Source: an uncultured Victivallales bacterium (GTDB taxonomy: Bacteria > Verrucomicrobiota > Lentisphaeria > Oligosphaerales > JAFGRS01). Taken from it: 10,795 nucleotides of DNA. Position numbers and translations under genes: made by a program. The DNA lies in assembly GCA_903834675.1 (NCBI GenBank), contig CAILKC010000955.1, positions 1 through 10,795 on the forward strand. The letters are read 5' to 3'. The stretch's first letter is position 1, and every line of letters begins with the position of its first letter. Shown here piece by piece: positions 9,001 through 10,621 of this stretch. Below the pieces are notes generated by a model that ran no database searches, had not been told where the DNA came from, and was given only the letters and a program-made list of their open reading frames with translations.

Positions 9001-10340
9001 CCTCGGGCAATAGCCTGGTCTTCGGCGTCAGCGGCGGCGCCAGCGTGGCAGTCAGCGGCTTCAGCTCGGCCGGGGTCATGCTTTTCGATATCAGTGATCC
9101 GGCCCGTCTGGCGCCGGTGTCCGGGGCGACAGTCGCCGCCGATGGCAAGGGTGCCTACACCCTCAGCTTCAGCGCGGCGCCGGGCGCCAGCCGCTACGCC
9201 AGCCTGCTGCCGACCGCGGCCGAAGCGCTGAGCGGCACCCTGGTGCTGCCCTCGGGACTACGTTCGCCGACGCTGGCGGCGGCGCACCTCATCATCGCCC
9301 CGCCGGAACTGCTGGCGGCGGCGCAGGCGCTGGCCGCTTACCGCAGCGCCCAAGGGCTGAACTCGCGGGTGGTCAGCCTGACCGACATCTACAACGACTT
9401 CAACCAGGGCATCCCCGAGCCCGGCGCCGTGACCGCCTTCCTGCGCTGGGCCGCGGCCAACTGGAGCGAGCCGCCGCGCTACGTCGTCCTGGCCGGTGAT
9501 GGCACCACCGATTACCGCAACCTCAAAGGCATGAATGACAACCTCATGCCGCCCCTGCTGGCGCCTACCGCCTTCGGCCTGTTCGCCTCGGATAACGCCT
9601 TCGCCGACCTGACCGGCGACGGGCTCCCGGACCTCGCCATCGGACGCTTGCCGGTGATGACCGCGGCCGAACTCACCACCGCGATCAGCAAGATCGTCGC
9701 CTACGAGACCGCGGCCCCCCGCTCCTGGGCCTTTGACGCCGTGGTGGCAACGGACCGCCCAGACGACGGCGGCGACTTTACCAGCGAAGGCAAACGCCTG
9801 CTGGCCGGACCGCTCAACGGTCTCACCGTCAAGCGCGTCTTCCTGGCTGACCTCTCCCTGGCCCAGAGCCGTGAACTGCTGCTCAAGAGCCTCCGCTTCG
9901 GCGCCTGCATCACCAGCTGGACCGGCCACGGCGGCTTGGACCGGCTCAGCCGTGCCGGGGTGCTGACCACAACTGACCTCAGCGGCCTGGCCAACGCGGG
10001 GCGTCCCACCGTCCTGGTGGCCGCCTCCTGCCTCATCGGGCGCTTTGAGATCCCCGGTTACGACTGCCTGGCCGAACGCCTGCTGCTGCTACCCTCCGGC
10101 GGCGCCGTCGCCGTCTGGTCCCCCTCGGCGCTGTCCTACAACGAGGTCTCCAGAGCCCTGACCCAACGGGTCTACACCGAGGTTTTCGCCGGCGCCCGTG
10201 AGCGCCTGGGGGATGCCATCCTGGCCACCCTCCGCAGCTACGTCCCGCCCCCGGGCTCCGGTACCGCAGCACTCGATCCCCGCACCATCTACAACCTGCT
10301 CGGCGACCCGGCCCTGCAACTGCATCGCAAAGGACAGTGA
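1..10340 (+). CDS. Giant multidomain beta-repeat/Ig-like surface or secreted protein with C-terminal gingipain-type (C25) cysteine peptidase; 5' partial
   Basis: A single uninterrupted frame runs from the first complete codon (position 3) to TGA at 10338-10340, giving 3445 visible residues. The GTG at 51 is not a credible start: the frame is open before it, no Shine-Dalgarno sequence precedes it, and the residues on both sides belong to one G8-like module that recurs at 2880. The composition (Thr, Ser, Gly, Ala, Asn and Val; few Cys; no internal membrane segment seen) is typical of exported repeat proteins. Order: beta-solenoid-like repeats, duplicated 'RYWTLTAG/RKWNG' modules, Ig-like modules including Big_1 and Big_3 types, an FnIII-like module, a gingipain-type pre-domain, then a C25 peptidase ending 'NLLGDPALQLHRKGQ'. 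Inferred role: an extracellular adhesin-like stalk carrying a protease. The substrate is unknown. No signal peptide, type IX C-terminal domain, PEP-CTERM or LPXTG signal is visible; a signal peptide would lie upstream. Confidence 0.96.
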   Translation, partial: IPSSADQRITIRNLHTVTLTADLAADQVTVLFGGQLSVNPAVTLTLEDGSGTDLDVNSGGALAVMGTGLVFGPGSLLLAAGASLQIGASAGITSVGATGSIQTGSRSFDPGANYTYNGPTAQVTGDGLPTTLTGNLTDANSAGLSLTSSLTLNLPSVCTVNNGATLTLGTSTIGGSGTFTLASGGTLQIGSAEGIVAGLADTTHGNIRTTTARNFPTGANYTYNGTLAQVTGSGLPATVNLLTSSNTASSNAVVSLSNDVTVSTTLALTNGALALGAHTLTLNDAISRTSGTLTGGSNSAIVFAGTGSAANTTLPAVTSGLQNLTLNRANGITLGASLELSGGLTLTSGNLATGAYQVSLATAATATRTSGWVNGTLKKAFNSGASQAFTFPIGGQSYYRPLALAGLNVTTAGTLAASVTSTAGDHPESATSGIDPNHDVTRYWTLTAGGGLLVGSYALTLYFDASDVSSGADWNYFVVRKWNGNAWSTTGAGTLTSTSSAATSLNSFGDFVVGEPLASRLLVTLPGQTFTNGSGNSGPVSSQTAGASFNLNLRAVDLFNTVDPTYVGLHTITYTGPANAPNGAAPVYTTSVLFTNGETGDLATILKLAETTTITATNDILPGVASDPLTSAPAAASQLAFTSSPVTVTAGSASGSITVQRQDPYGNPNTTDASRSVTLASNSSGTVTFNPVSPLSITSASSSTSFTYTDTKAGTPTVTAASTSPSTITSATQQETVNPGPVDATTSTLLASPTSVAADGSATSTITVTLKDAAGNPLPGKSVSLAQTSGAGTPTITTVLNVTNPSGQGSWTVKSTTAAVDVFTATDTSADVTVSQTATVTFTAGAVTHYRVTFSSPPFYAGIPFTTYATAKDAYNNTVTTHSATVSFSSTSLTLKWDSDGSGSFDKVGLDIQKATVDGVAAISTKDDTSTALMGVTVTADDGTYSGTSSAIDIDIAAGAYHTKASGDWSTYGSVWETWNGSSWVSASAAPTYTDGVIMVRSGHAVTVAADVSVDQVHIESGGSILVSNGRVLTVVSNAQPGLEVYGTLNNNGTVTVNSGATLYVYDSGVMDNTGTVNSDGGSYGNLTFYGGTYKHSFTSLAGAIPLATWTTNSQKSTCQITGYTSNTGTPGGLNQSFQNVVWNCPSQTGAISLGGGFATVDSFTVSSTGSGSIALAANLNATTRVTVGSGARLDGGTYTISGAAFDLQVGGTLGIGAADGILSATAFGNIQTTTRHFSSGANYIYNGSAAQVTGSGLPVTVHGLTVSNSAGVTLSADVVVNDTLTLTSGALSLGAHTLTVNDAITTTGGSLTGGATSAIVIADNGTAANTTLPTVSGGLQYLTVNRANGVTLGGAVTVTGTLTLTSGNVSSANNLSLGSGASLVRATGSLSGTPTFSGTVNVTYTAPGVITGTELPTATGNVLQALSFNQASGTVTLAADVTANGTVTLAAGATFADGGFTLTAKGNMANAGTASGAGRIALAGSISQTVSGTGSYSNLELNNGAGASLTGASTVNGTLFLTAGTLTNGVNLTLANGATISRAVGALGTAPTFGATVNLIYTGTTGVTAANEMPAAASVLNNLTLSYASSATLTLAADATVNGLLTLGANSTLADAGYILTAKGDVTNSGTHSGTGNIRLDNPASQTLSGSGTYGNLELYQGYAGLNGSPTISGTLTLSSGGQFVVGANTLTLTGPGLAGTPTNLTANALSSLVFAGSSVNLPSSVTQLNDLTLANSNGLTLTGNLEIDGTLTLTSGNLTTGAYQVSLATAATWTRTSGWVNGTLKKTFNPGASQSFTFPIGENYYRPVALAGLNVTTAGTLAASVTSAAGNHPQMATSGLNPSLDVTRYWTLTAGSSLVVSSYGATFTFDATDVSSGADWNHFVVRKWNGSAWSTTSTGTRTSTSIAAIGLNSFSDFVLGEPLASRLLVTLPGETFTDGSGNAGTVSNQTAGTAFDLALRAVDSFNTVDANYAGTKTIAYSGPGGSGGNAPVYTTSVTFSSGQATSVPTTLKLAETTTITATDSLLTGLPSSTLNVTVAAANQLVFTSQPSPSTVAGVPFATQPVVKIEDAYGNLVVSGLDATRSVTLTLTTGTGTLGGTPSMNAVAGVANFAGQGLNLNLVGADKVLTATATLTAGVTTTTTSPDFAITPGALHHFAVSTPSTQTAGTAFSLASITAQDVCNNTVPSFVGTVDLTETGGGAGGTVSPLTSDAFVAGGRSNQSVTLSRAGSGVTLTATNHDGSETGLSGTFTVNAAAPTKLQILLPGEVATPDSTSGKAGTPTEQTVGMPISSGVVVNAVDPYWNVVSSATPNVTISSSDGSATIADDNGGTPGHLTLVNGTGTLSSFTFMTAGMRTITATDAASGLTSNTSPEVLVSKVKAPTTLTLVSSANPSNPGASVTFTATLSENAATGTVTFKDGAATLGTGTLSAGVATYTTSTLNTGIHSLAATYAGDADYAACTSNTLTQAVKATTTLALISSANPSVAWVSVTFTATLSESAATGTVMFRDGATLLGSPTVVAGVASLVTNALSAGSHSLTAEYSGDGFHTASTSNTLTQVVTSSPTLAVIGRFCALRETSGLVIQWETVSEVGSLAFNLYREDAAAATLTRVTTEALSAVGEAQGGVYRALEVEAAPGASCRYLVEELQADGSARRYGPFEVLLPVALGGVSVASLDGPASAVTEPLPTAGQRPGDELLLGAWPHPVDPLKTARGASRESELAQAAAKASTKAAETSAIGSKALANLTSRLRIKVATEGLKYLSAATIATGLGSTLAEVRQALLAQQLELSCQGIAVAYAPATDGAGLYFYGRAYRSPYTIGNVYWLQPGTGLVVPPASVGAATGAPLGSFAERVHREEDNDSRPDLLAAVEDGLWLWGLLQSDVEEFRTRSLEVDLPGLATDGGLATVTVRLHGANNTAAEFDHETAVEVKGKRLGSSPWDGLVPHEASFTLDAKGLLAGRNTVVVRALAPVGSVGTTSRSYLDWVEVSYPRRFAASGNSLVFGVSGGASVAVSGFSSAGVMLFDISDPARLAPVSGATVAADGKGAYTLSFSAAPGASRYASLLPTAAEALSGTLVLPSGLRSPTLAAAHLIIAPPELLAAAQALAAYRSAQGLNSRVVSLTDIYNDFNQGIPEPGAVTAFLRWAAANWSEPPRYVVLAGDGTTDYRNLKGMNDNLMPPLLAPTAFGLFASDNAFADLTGDGLPDLAIGRLPVMTAAELTTAISKIVAYETAAPRSWAFDAVVATDRPDDGGDFTSEGKRLLAGPLNGLTVKRVFLADLSLAQSRELLLKSLRFGACITSWTGHGGLDRLSRAGVLTTTDLSGLANAGRPTVLVAASCLIGRFEIPGYDCLAERLLLLPSGGAVAVWSPSALSYNEVSRALTQRVYTEVFAGARERLGDAILATLRSYVPPPGSGTAALDPRTIYNLLGDPALQLHRKGQ
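3..251 (+). other. C-terminal part of a G8-like beta module, cut by the window edge (protein domain)
   Basis: The visible start reads 'ITIRNLHTVTLTADLAADQV' followed by 'FGGQLSV' and 'NSGGALAVMGTG'. This matches, element by element, the module at 2991-3190 ('IMVRSGHAVTVAADVSVDQV', 'ESGGSILV', 'EVYGTLNNNGTV'). In that later copy the pattern is preceded by a Trp-rich stretch ('GDWSTYGSVWETWNGSSW'), so the corresponding first half of this copy should lie just upstream of the window. The pattern (gh.VTv.ad..v..v.i..GG.L) is the one seen in G8-like and related right-handed beta modules of secreted proteins. The family assignment is by eye. Confidence 0.55.
252..398 (+). repeat. Intragenic 'GANYTYNG' repeat unit, copy 1 of 3
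   Basis: A 49-residue unit begins 'LQIGASAGI', passes through 'GANYTYNG' (333-356) and ends 'AQVTGDGLPTTL'. It is repeated in the same frame at 561-719 and 3642-3788. The alternating small and hydrophobic residues suggest beta-strand coils of a solenoid. This copy is the most diverged before the GANYTYNG core. Confidence 0.85.
561..719 (+). repeat. Intragenic 'GANYTYNG' repeat unit, copy 2 of 3
   Basis: A 53-residue unit: 'LQIGSAEGI', 'GNIRTTTARNF', 'GANYTYNG' (654-677), 'AQVTGSGLPATV'. It is four residues longer than copies 1 and 3, because of 'GLADTTHGN' before the core. It starts the larger block (561-1871) that recurs further downstream. Confidence 0.85.
1554..1871 (+). other. Ig-like module of the 'LLVTLPGQTF' type, copy 1 (protein domain)
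   Basis: About 105 residues starting after 'VVGEPLAS': 'RLLVTLPGQTF', then 'QTAGASFNLNLRAVD' and 'LKLAETTTITAT'. The pattern (introductory strand, small/Gly linker, 'QtaG.pf...l.AvD..N.v', closing strands) fits filamin-like or Ig-like beta-sandwich repeats of large bacterial surface proteins. A close copy lies at 5781-6092 and a more distant relative at 6780-7145 ('LQILLPGEVATP', 'EQTVG', 'VNAVDPYWNVV'). The exact family is not certain. Confidence 0.6.
1899..2228 (+). other. Ig-like module 'QLAFTSSPVTVTAG' (protein domain)
   Basis: About 110 residues: 'SQLAFTSSPVTVTAG', 'ITVQRQDPYGNP', 'SRSVTLASNSSGTVTF' and 'SITSASSSTSFTYTDTKAGTPTVTAAS'. The 'QdpyGNp' turn after an opening 'l.fts.p.t..aG' strand is typical of bacterial Ig-like repeats that follow one another in long stalks. 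The same pattern appears at 6129-6462 ('NQLVFTSQPSPSTVAG', 'KIEDAYGNLV'). Confidence 0.6.
2229..2540 (+). other. Invasin D3 / Big_1-type Ig domain (protein domain)
   Basis: This stretch begins 'DATTSTLLASPTSVAADG' and continues 'STITVTLKDAAGNPLPGKSV', 'PSGQGSWTVKSTTA' and 'DVFTATDTSADVTV'. The order 'S.tSvaaDG...tiTVTlkDa.GNPlpGk.V.l' is the hallmark of invasin/intimin-type Ig domains (Big_1 / invasin D3). Such domains form rigid extracellular rods and carry no catalytic function. Confidence in the family is fairly high from the motif, but the boundaries are approximate. Confidence 0.75.
2541..2879 (+). other. Ig-like module with an EF-hand-like Asp/Gly loop (protein domain)
   Basis: 'HYRVTFSSPPFYAGIPFTTYATAKDAYNNTV' opens an Ig-like module. 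It is interrupted by an Asp/Gly-rich loop 'DSDGSGSFDKV' (2694-2726) and closes 'VTVTADDGTYSGTSSAIDIDIAAG'. The loop has the D-x-D-G-x-G-x-F-D spacing seen in calcium-binding EF-hand-like and dockerin-like loops. Calcium binding is inferred from this spacing only. Confidence 0.5.
2880..3190 (+). other. G8-like module, second copy (protein domain)
   Basis: This module starts with a Trp-rich stretch ('GDWSTYGSVWETWNGSSW'). It continues 'DGVIMVRSGHAVTVAADVSV', 'ESGGSILVSNG' and 'LEVYGTLNNNGTVTVNSG'. This is the 'W..W.g..W..a...P...d.v.v..gh.Vtv..d......i..gG.l' layout of G8-like modules at the head of secreted beta-helix regions. It is the only copy complete in the window and serves as the template for reading the truncated one at the left edge. 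The relation to the G8 family is by motif only. Confidence 0.5.
3642..3788 (+). repeat. Intragenic 'GANYTYNG' repeat unit, copy 3 of 3
   Basis: A 49-residue unit: 'LGIGAADGILSATAFGNIQ', 'GANYIYNG' (3723-3746), 'AQVTGSGLPVTV'. It is closest to copy 2 and begins the split second copy of the large duplication. Confidence 0.85.
3642..4109 (+). repeat. Large intragenic duplication, copy B, left piece
   Basis: In-frame homologue of 561-1052. The last part (3954-4109 against 897-1052) aligns without gaps at a constant offset of 3057 bases. Shared motifs include 'GAHTLTVNDAI', 'TSAIVIA', 'AANTTLP', 'NRANGVTLGG' and 'LTLTSGN'. After 4109 similarity to copy A stops and the tandem 157-residue repeats begin. 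Similarity to copy A resumes near 5136. Confidence 0.85.
4089..4559 (+). repeat. 157-residue tandem repeat, unit 1
   Basis: This unit reads 'LTLTSGNVSSANNLSL', 'GASLVRATGSL', 'APGVITGTELP', 'TVTLAADVTANGTVTLAAG', 'ADGGFTLTAKGNMANAGTASGAG', 'SQTVSGTGSYSNLEL' and 'STVNGT'. It is followed directly by a second unit of exactly the same length (471 bases), with about half the residues conserved. The repeated LTL-x-x-G strands suggest two or more solenoid coils per unit. It does not resemble an enzyme. Confidence 0.85.
4560..5030 (+). repeat. 157-residue tandem repeat, unit 2
   Basis: Unit 2 matches unit 1 in order: 'LFLTAGTLTNGVNLTL', 'GATISRAVGAL', 'TGTTGVTAANEMP', 'LTLAADATVNGLLTLGAN', 'ADAGYILTAKGDVTNSGTHSGTG', 'SQTLSGSGTYGNLEL' and 'PTISGT'. 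The lengths are identical (471 bases each), but the sequences have drifted well apart, so this duplication looks older than the one linking 561-1871 with 5136-6092. Confidence 0.85.
5136..6092 (+). repeat. Large intragenic duplication, copy B, right piece
   Basis: In-frame homologue of about 897-1871. It aligns at a constant offset of 4227 bases from 963/5190 onward, falling to 4221 after small in-frame indels. It carries 'LTLTSGNLTTGAYQVSLATA', 'GWVNGTLKKTF', 'YYRPVALAGLNVTTAGTL', 'DVTRYWTLTAG', 'FVVRKWNGSAWSTT', 'GEPLASRLLVTLPGETF' and 'LKLAETTTITAT'. Together with 3642-4109 it forms the second copy of copy A. Confidence 0.88.
6129..6462 (+). other. Ig-like module 'NQLVFTSQPSPSTVAG' (protein domain)
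   Basis: About 110 residues: 'NQLVFTSQPSPSTVAGVPF', 'VVKIEDAYGNLV', 'RSVTLTLTTGTGTLGGT', 'AVAGVANFAGQGLNLNLVG' and 'SPDFAITPG'. The ordered pattern 'l.f..qP....aG..f...v...D.yGN.v....v.l......l.Gt......Gva.F..l....g' is common to Ig-like repeats in secreted bacterial proteins. It is structural in role, by analogy. Confidence 0.65.
6463..6774 (+). other. Ig-like module 'HHFAVSTPSTQTAG' (protein domain)
   Basis: About 100 residues: 'ALHHFAVSTPSTQTAGTAF', 'ITAQDVCNNTVPSFVGTVDL', 'GRSNQSVTLSRAGSGVTLTAT' and 'GLSGTFTVNA'. It is the same general type as its neighbours, with a single Cys at the 'QDVCNN' turn where related modules carry Tyr-Gly-Asn. No partner Cys is visible within the module. Confidence 0.6.
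6780..7145 (+). other. Ig-like module 'LQILLPGEVATP' (protein domain)
   Basis: About 120 residues: 'KLQILLPGEVATPDSTSGKAG', 'EQTVGMPISSGVVVNAVDPYWNVV', 'NVTISSSDGSATIADDNG', 'LVNGTGTLSSFTFMTAG' and 'RTITATDAASG'. It shares the 'LPGE...GkaGtp..QtvG......v.AvD..wNvv' layout with the modules at 1554 and 5781 and looks like the prototype of that family within this protein. I associate such modules with large Verrucomicrobiota-type surface proteins, from memory only. Confidence 0.6.
7152..7424 (+). other. Big_3-type bacterial Ig domain, tandem copy 1 (protein domain)
   Basis: A 91-residue unit: 'APTTLTLVSSANPSNPGASVT', 'FTATLSENAATGTVTFKDG', 'LGTGTLSAGVATYTTSTLNTG', 'HSLAATYAGDADYAACTSNTL', 'TQAV'. 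The order 'ttltsS.nPs..G.sVtfTAtv....a.GtVtFkdG...lGt..l..G.a...ts.L..G.Hsi.A.Y.GD..y..stS..ltq.V' is the signature of this Ig family (Big_3_5-like). It is repeated immediately with the same period. Confidence 0.85.
7425..7697 (+). other. Big_3-type bacterial Ig domain, tandem copy 2 (protein domain)
   Basis: An exact 91-residue period from copy 1: 'ATTTLALISSANPSVAWVSVT', 'FTATLSESAATGTVMFRDG', 'ALSAGSHSLTAEYSGDGFHTA', 'STSNTLTQVV'. DNA similarity to copy 1 is also high (for example 7480-7520 against 7207-7247), so the pair arose by tandem duplication. It forms the end of the Ig stalk before the FnIII-like and peptidase regions. Confidence 0.85.
7704..8003 (+). other. Fibronectin-III-like 'WETVSE' module (protein domain)
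   Basis: This module runs 'AVIGRFCALRETSGLVIQWETVSEVGSLAFNLYRE', then a variable stretch, 'GVYRALEVEAAPGASCRYLVEEL' and 'YGPFEVLL'. The 'v.l.WeTasE.gt.gF.lyR......Y...D....g..y.Y.lee....G....yGP' pattern is an FnIII-like beta sandwich often found just before sorting signals or catalytic regions of bacterial secreted proteins. Two Cys residues are present ('RFCAL' and 'ASCRY'); a disulphide is possible but not shown. Confidence 0.7.
8004..8261 (+). other. Linker with an Ala/Lys/Ser-rich, helix-prone stretch (protein region)
   Basis: After the FnIII-like module come about 85 residues with no repeat pattern, including 'GDELLLGAWPHPVDPLK' and then 'ESELAQAAAKASTKAAETSA' and 'GSKALANLTS'. The second part is Ala-rich with spaced charges and looks alpha-helical. 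That sets it apart from the beta-rich remainder, so it may be a flexible connector or processing zone between stalk and peptidase. Function unknown. Confidence 0.4.
8262..9284 (+). other. Beta-rich region preceding the C25 peptidase, gingipain-associated (protein domain)
   Basis: It starts 'LRIKVATEGLKYLSAATIA', with 'LQLELSCQGIAVAYAP...FYGRAYRSPY...VYWLQPG' and then 'ATVTVRLHGANN'. Next come 'AGRNTVVVRAL', 'SYLDWVEVSYPRRF' and 'SGFSSAGVMLFDISDPARLAPV', and it closes with 'PSGLRSPTLAAAH'. The order 'l.i.V...G.Y.ls...l......G..v.......l.FyG.......Yw....G...v.l.G........G.N.i.v...........D.v.v.YpR.......l.f......+.gf.....ld.sdP..p' is what normally precedes C25 peptidase domains in large secreted proteins. 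It includes a jelly-roll-like carbohydrate-binding-type stretch around 8715-8990. Its role as prodomain or scaffold is inferred from that association. Confidence 0.65.
9285..10331 (+). other. Peptidase_C25 (gingipain-type) cysteine peptidase domain
   Basis: Family landmarks appear in order: 'LIIAPPELLAAAQALAAYRS' (Rossmann-like opening), 'RVVSLTDIYNDFNQGIPEP', 'RYVVLAGDGTTDYRN', 'FASDNAFADLTGDGLPDLAIGRLPV', 'YETAAPRSWAFDAVVATD', 'ITSWTGHGG', 'PTVLVAASCLIGRFE' and 'PSGGAVAVWSPSALSYNEVS'. The domain ends 'NLLGDPALQL'. The catalytic dyad is His in 'TGHGG' (codon 9927-9929, visible residue 3309) and Cys in 'AASC' (codon 10029-10031, residue 3343). They are 34 residues apart, close to the His-Cys spacing I recall in gingipain R. 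Both catalytic residues are intact, so the enzyme is probably active. The P1 preference cannot be read from sequence by eye. Confidence 0.88.
9597..9647 (+). promoter_or_regulatory. Possible calcium-binding loop in the peptidase domain (protein motif)
   Basis: The residues 'AFADLTGDGLPDLAIGR' carry the D-x-x-G-D-G-x-x-D spacing of EF-hand-like and dockerin-like loops, inside the conserved 'D..PDlaIGRlPv' segment of C25 peptidases. Calcium binding is an inference. This is a protein motif, not a DNA regulatory site, placed in this category only for lack of a better one. Confidence 0.35.
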
Positions 10341-10417
10341 CCCGCCCCAGGCGCCCAGGCGCCGCCATATGGACTGCGGTGGCAAGTCCGCCCCACGGGC
10401 GAACGCGACACCGCTTT

Positions 10418-10438
10418 CGCGGGCGCCTGTCGCCCGCG
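10418..10438. other. GC-rich hairpin inside repeat copy 1
   Basis: CGCGGGCG - CCTGT - CGCCCGCG forms a perfect 8-bp stem with a 5-base loop. The identical structure is at 10699-10719 in copy 2. As it lies 78 bases after the stop codon, it could protect the transcript 3' end. No following T tract was seen, so termination is not claimed. Confidence 0.75.
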
Positions 10439-10467
10439 CTGGAGGTCTCCGCCAAAGCGGCGTCGGC

Positions 10468-10485
10468 GACTCGCTACGGCGAGTC
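10468..10485. other. Hairpin with UACG tetraloop inside repeat copy 1
   Basis: GACTCGC - TACG - GCGAGTC forms a perfect 7-bp stem. As RNA on the + strand the loop reads C(UACG)G, a member of the exceptionally stable UNCG tetraloop class. It is identical at 10749-10766 in copy 2. This feature is more natural for a folded RNA than for a random GC-rich palindrome. Confidence 0.75.
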
Positions 10486-10514
10486 TCTGCCACCGCACTC
10501 CACCAGCCGCTGAG

Positions 10515-10621
10515 CCGTCGGCAAGTCTCATTCCGCTACGTCCGGCCCCAGCCGGCGGCCCAGCTGAACCCTGAACCCGGATCCGCCGCGACCGACGGGG
10601 GCGCTCCCCCTGGAGGACGAG
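10515..10621. other. Spacer between the two repeat copies
   Basis: The spacer is GC-rich, with several short self-complementary stretches. A hairpin GGGGG-CGCT-CCCCC (10597-10610) lies just before copy 2. It has no T run, so it is not a standard rho-independent terminator. No gene was found. Confidence 0.5.

Larger units (their letters stand above)
10342..10514. repeat. ~173 bp palindromic intergenic repeat, copy 1
   Basis: Starts one base after the TGA of the giant gene. Only three differences separate it from copy 2: C at 10355 against G at 10635, one extra base in copy 2 near 10643, and A at 10395 against C at 10676. Inside, TGGACTGCGGTGGCA (10370-10384) and TGCCACCGCACTCCA (10488-10502) are inverted repeats matching at 14 of 15 positions. 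Between them lie CCGCTTT (10411-10417) opposite AAAGCGG (10454-10460) and two perfect hairpins, at 10418-10438 and 10468-10485. This looks like a REP/MITE-like or structured-RNA element. No family name is assigned. Confidence 0.88.

Noticed and set aside
9285..10340. Complete type IX secretion cargo like gingipains
   Set aside because: The C25 domain is present, but the protein ends right after it without the C-terminal beta domain needed for that route.
10597..10610. Rho-independent terminator at GGGGG-CGCT-CCCCC, or at the 10418-10438 hairpin
   Set aside because: Neither is followed by a T tract. Both may simply reflect GC-rich self-complementarity or belong to the repeat structure.
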